The translations under genes were made by a program, and so were the position numbers. This document shows, in pieces, positions 22,508-24,642 of a stretch of DNA of 24,642 nt. Each line of letters starts with the position of its first letter. The stretch's first letter is position 1. The DNA is from an uncultured Chloroflexota bacterium (GTDB lineage: Bacteria; Chloroflexota; Anaerolineae; Anaerolineales; Anaerolineaceae): NCBI GenBank assembly GCA_902795255.1, contig CADBKS010000018.1, positions 1 through 24,642 on the forward strand. The letters are read 5' to 3'. Under the pieces are notes generated by a model. That model worked only from the letters and a program-made list of their open reading frames with translations, did not search any database and had not been told where the DNA came from.

Positions 22508-24394
22508 ATGGAAAAGATGAGAATGGAAACTTCGGATTTATCCTCGGAAAATGTAGAAAAGATCGGCAATTTATTTCCAAACTGTACTACAGAGACTATC
22601 GATGAAAAAGGCAAGCCGAAAAAAGTTATCAACTTTGATTTGCTGAAACAAATGCTTTCCGGAGACGTCGTCGAAGGTGACGAAGCTTATGAATTCACCT
22701 GGGTCGGGAAGAAAGCTGCTATTCTCGAAGCCAATAAACCCATCCGGAAGACATTGCGTCCCTGTCCGAAAGAAAGTGTGAACTGGGATACTACTGAAAA
22801 CCTCTACATTGAAGGTGATAACCTCGAAATCCTAAAGCTCCTGCAGGAGAGTTACCTCGGAAAAATAAAAATGATCTACATTGATCCGCCCTACAATACC
22901 GGAAATGACTTTATATATCCTGATTCTTATATTATGGAAAGTGAAGAATATGAAACAGGAACTGGCTATTATGATCAGGATGGAAATATAAATTATAGCC
23001 GTGAAAATGGGATCTCCCAGGGAAGATATCATTCGGATTGGTGTTCACTGATTTATTCGAGACTGATGCTTGCAAGAAATTTGTTATCGGATGACGGTAT
23101 ATTATTTGCTTCTATCGATGATAACGAACTTTCTAATCTTATAAAAATAGGGCAGGAGGTCTTTGGCGCAAGTAATTATATCGGTACTTTTATTTGGGAA
23201 AAAAGAAAGAATAGAGAAAATAGAAAAATAATATCAGTTCGCCATGATTATATAGTTTGTTTTCTAAAGGACTATGATCAAAGAATTAATGCGATTGGAT
23301 TAGAGGAAATGGATGAAGCTGCATTAAAGCGTTATCAAAATCCAGATAATGATCCAAGAGGCCCATGGAAATCAGATCCCGCACATGCTCAAGGAGGACA
23401 TGGTACAAAATCACAGTTTTATACATTAATTGCCCCCAATGGAAAACAACACGCATTGCCAAGTGGGAGATGTTGGGTTTATACACAGAAAGAAATGGAA
23501 AGAGCGATTGCCGAAAATAGGATTTGGTTTGGTCAGGATGGAAATGGAGTGCCTCGTATAAAAACATATTTATATGCAAAAGAAAGAGGGTAGACACCAG
23601 AAACACTGCTTTTTGCAGATAAAGTTGGGACAAATGATTCGGCCAAAAGAGAACTTGTGTCTTTGTTCGATAATCTTGCTGTTTTTGAGACGCCAAAACC
23701 AATATCTCTGATAAAACATCTTCTAAAAATTTGTAAGGATGGGCAAAACGGAATCTACATGGATTTCTTCAGCGGTACTGCAACAACTGCACACGCTGTT
23801 ATGTTGCAGAACGCAGAGGACAGTGGAAATAGAAAATTCATTATGGTTCAGCTTCCGGAACCGTGTAATGATAATAGTGAAGCCTATAAAGCTGGATTTA
23901 ATACAATTTCAGATATTGGTAAAGAAAGAATTCGAAGAGCAGGTAAGAAAATAAAAAAGGATAGTCCATTGACCACAAAAGATTTAGATATTGGATTTCG
24001 TGTGTTCAAATTAGATAGTTCTAATATGAAAGATGTCTACTATAGCGTAGGAGAAACCAATCAAACAGATTTGATCGAGATGGCTTTCAATATCAAAGAA
24101 GATAGGACAGACCTTGATCTTTTTTTTAGCTGCCTATTGGAATGGGGGCTGCTGCTTTCGCTGCCCTATACTTCCGAAAGGATAGGAAACTACACAGTTC
24201 ATACATATAATGATGGGGATCTCATTGCCTGCTTTGATATGAATGTTCCTGAATCAGTAATCAAAATCATCGCAAAACGCAAGCCTCTTCGTGCTGTGTT
24301 CCGCGACAGTTCTTTTGCCGATGACTCTGCAAAAATCAGTGTTGGGGAAATCTTTAAGGTTCTTTCTCCGGACACCCGGATAAAAGTGCTTTAA
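22508..24394 (+). pseudogene. Type III Mod-like adenine DNA methyltransferase, interrupted by an in-frame TAG
   Basis: The frame from ATG 22508 (GAGGTG 7 nt upstream, inside the DUF4391 gene end) to TAA 24394 encodes 628 codons, the normal length of a type III Mod subunit, but codon 362 (23591-23593) is TAG. Before it: the N-terminal MEKMRMETSD region, motif IV DPPY (126-129, in KMIYIDPPYNTGNDF) and the target-recognition region. After it, in the same frame: TPETLLFADKVG, TPKPISLIKHLL and the SAM-binding motif I DFFSGTATTAHAV (about 419-431). The order IV then I is the beta class of N6-adenine methyltransferases. The 361-residue product would lack SAM binding. A sequencing error, a recent nonsense mutation or read-through are all possible. 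A second mod gene follows directly. Confidence 0.85.
23591..23593 (+). other. In-frame amber codon splitting the Mod gene
   Basis: TAG stands between ...YAKERG and TPETLLF, where related Mod proteins continue without a break. There is no frame change on either side. One base change from CAG, AAG, GAG, TGG, TTG, TCG or a Tyr codon would explain it. Confidence 0.9.
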
Positions 24395-24454
24395 TCCGTT
24401 TACGATATTATTACTCGTCTATTTATGCATAACATCGGACAGGATGGAGAAAAA

Positions 24455-24642
24455 ATGGAAAAAATGAGAATGGAATCACCGGATTTACAGCAGGATAATG
24501 TAGAGAAGATTGCTGCCATGTTCCCGAATTGTGTGACAGAAGCTTTGGATGTAGAACGAAGCACGGCGGAAAAGAAGGTTTACCGCAAAGTTGTGAATTT
24601 TGAAATGCTGAAGCAGATGCTTTCCGAGGACATGCTCGAAGG
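24455..24642 (+). CDS. Second, paralogous type III Mod-like methyltransferase (N-terminal 62 codons; runs off window)
   Basis: ATG 24455 has GGAG (24446-24449) 5 nt upstream. The visible 62 codons start MEKMRMESPDLQQDNVEKI and continue with FPNCVTEALD and KVVNFEMLKQMLSEDM. They align throughout with the N-terminus of the Mod gene just before it (MEKMRMETSDLSSENVEKI, FPNC, KVINFDLLKQMLSGD), with a short insertion near residue 35. This is therefore a tandem paralogue, diverged enough not to be a recent copy. The 60-bp gap after the first Mod gene has no terminator, so it is in the same operon. An in-frame ATG at 24425 is a less likely start. The catalytic motifs lie beyond the window. Confidence 0.85.
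   Translation, partial: MEKMRMESPDLQQDNVEKIAAMFPNCVTEALDVERSTAEKKVYRKVVNFEMLKQMLSEDMLE

Larger units (their letters stand above)
14086..24642. mobile_element. Left part of a tRNA-integrated, satellite-like genomic island
   Basis: The segment starts at a tRNA 3' end and is visibly poorer in G+C than the DNA before it. It carries a tyrosine recombinase, a small HTH/zinc-ribbon regulator, an iteron origin candidate and a primase-helicase, then a helicase/DUF4391/methyltransferase cassette. No capsid, portal, terminase or conjugation genes are seen. This matches the layout of integrative satellites (P4-like, phage-inducible islands) with defence cargo. The right end lies outside the window. Confidence 0.7.

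Noticed and set aside
1..24642. CRISPR arrays and insertion sequences
   Set aside because: I saw no regularly spaced repeats and no transposase-like frame. The only repeats are the iterons and the two-copy spaced motif.

Overview
The window looks like part of a Bacillota (Firmicutes) chromosome. The supporting features are strong GGAGG-type ribosome sites, tightly packed ATGA/TTGA gene overlaps, an FtsK/SpoIIIE translocase, a ribosomal protein L19 gene with a structured leader, and clostridial-style envelope genes. I cannot name a genus. The sequence falls into two parts that differ in composition: about 14 kb of GC-rich core chromosome, then about 10.5 kb of visibly more A+T-rich accessory DNA beginning at the 3' end of a tRNA gene.

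Core part, left to right. The 3' part of ftsK/spoIIIE overlaps a small SpoU-family RNA methyltransferase (+). A bidirectional terminator separates these from rplS (-), which has a clear promoter and a candidate autoregulatory leader. A run of minus-strand genes follows, in transcription order: YgiQ radical SAM protein, diacylglycerol-kinase-like lipid kinase, HD 5'-nucleotidase-like hydrolase, Nudix hydrolase and two GNAT acetyltransferases. A second minus-strand operon handles surface polysaccharide: NAD-dependent sugar epimerase, Wzx-like flippase, GT4 glycosyltransferase and a polytopic membrane protein. Upstream of it is nagA (-), divergent from a CAT-anticodon tRNA (+).

Accessory part. 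The tRNA 3' end is followed by a strong terminator and then a tyrosine recombinase translationally coupled to a small HTH/zinc-ribbon protein. Next comes a striking iteron structure: two 18-bp inverted arms, each holding a tandem GTGACGGG repeat, flanking a T19A9 tract. It lies directly beside a primase-polymerase/SF3-helicase (P4/D5 type) gene. Together these look like the integration, excision and replication core of a satellite-like island; staphylococcal pathogenicity islands have an origin of similar design.

Divergently from the primase runs an apparent defence or modification cassette: a 1080-residue SNF2-type helicase with a non-catalytic PLD-like N-terminus, a DUF4391 protein, a type III Mod-like adenine methyltransferase broken by one in-frame TAG, and the start of a second, paralogous Mod gene that runs off the window. 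A Res-like subunit and the right attachment site would be expected beyond the right edge. The genes from 18617 onward are spaced as one operon and probably act together as a type III-like restriction-modification or related anti-phage system. That function is inferred from family and context.
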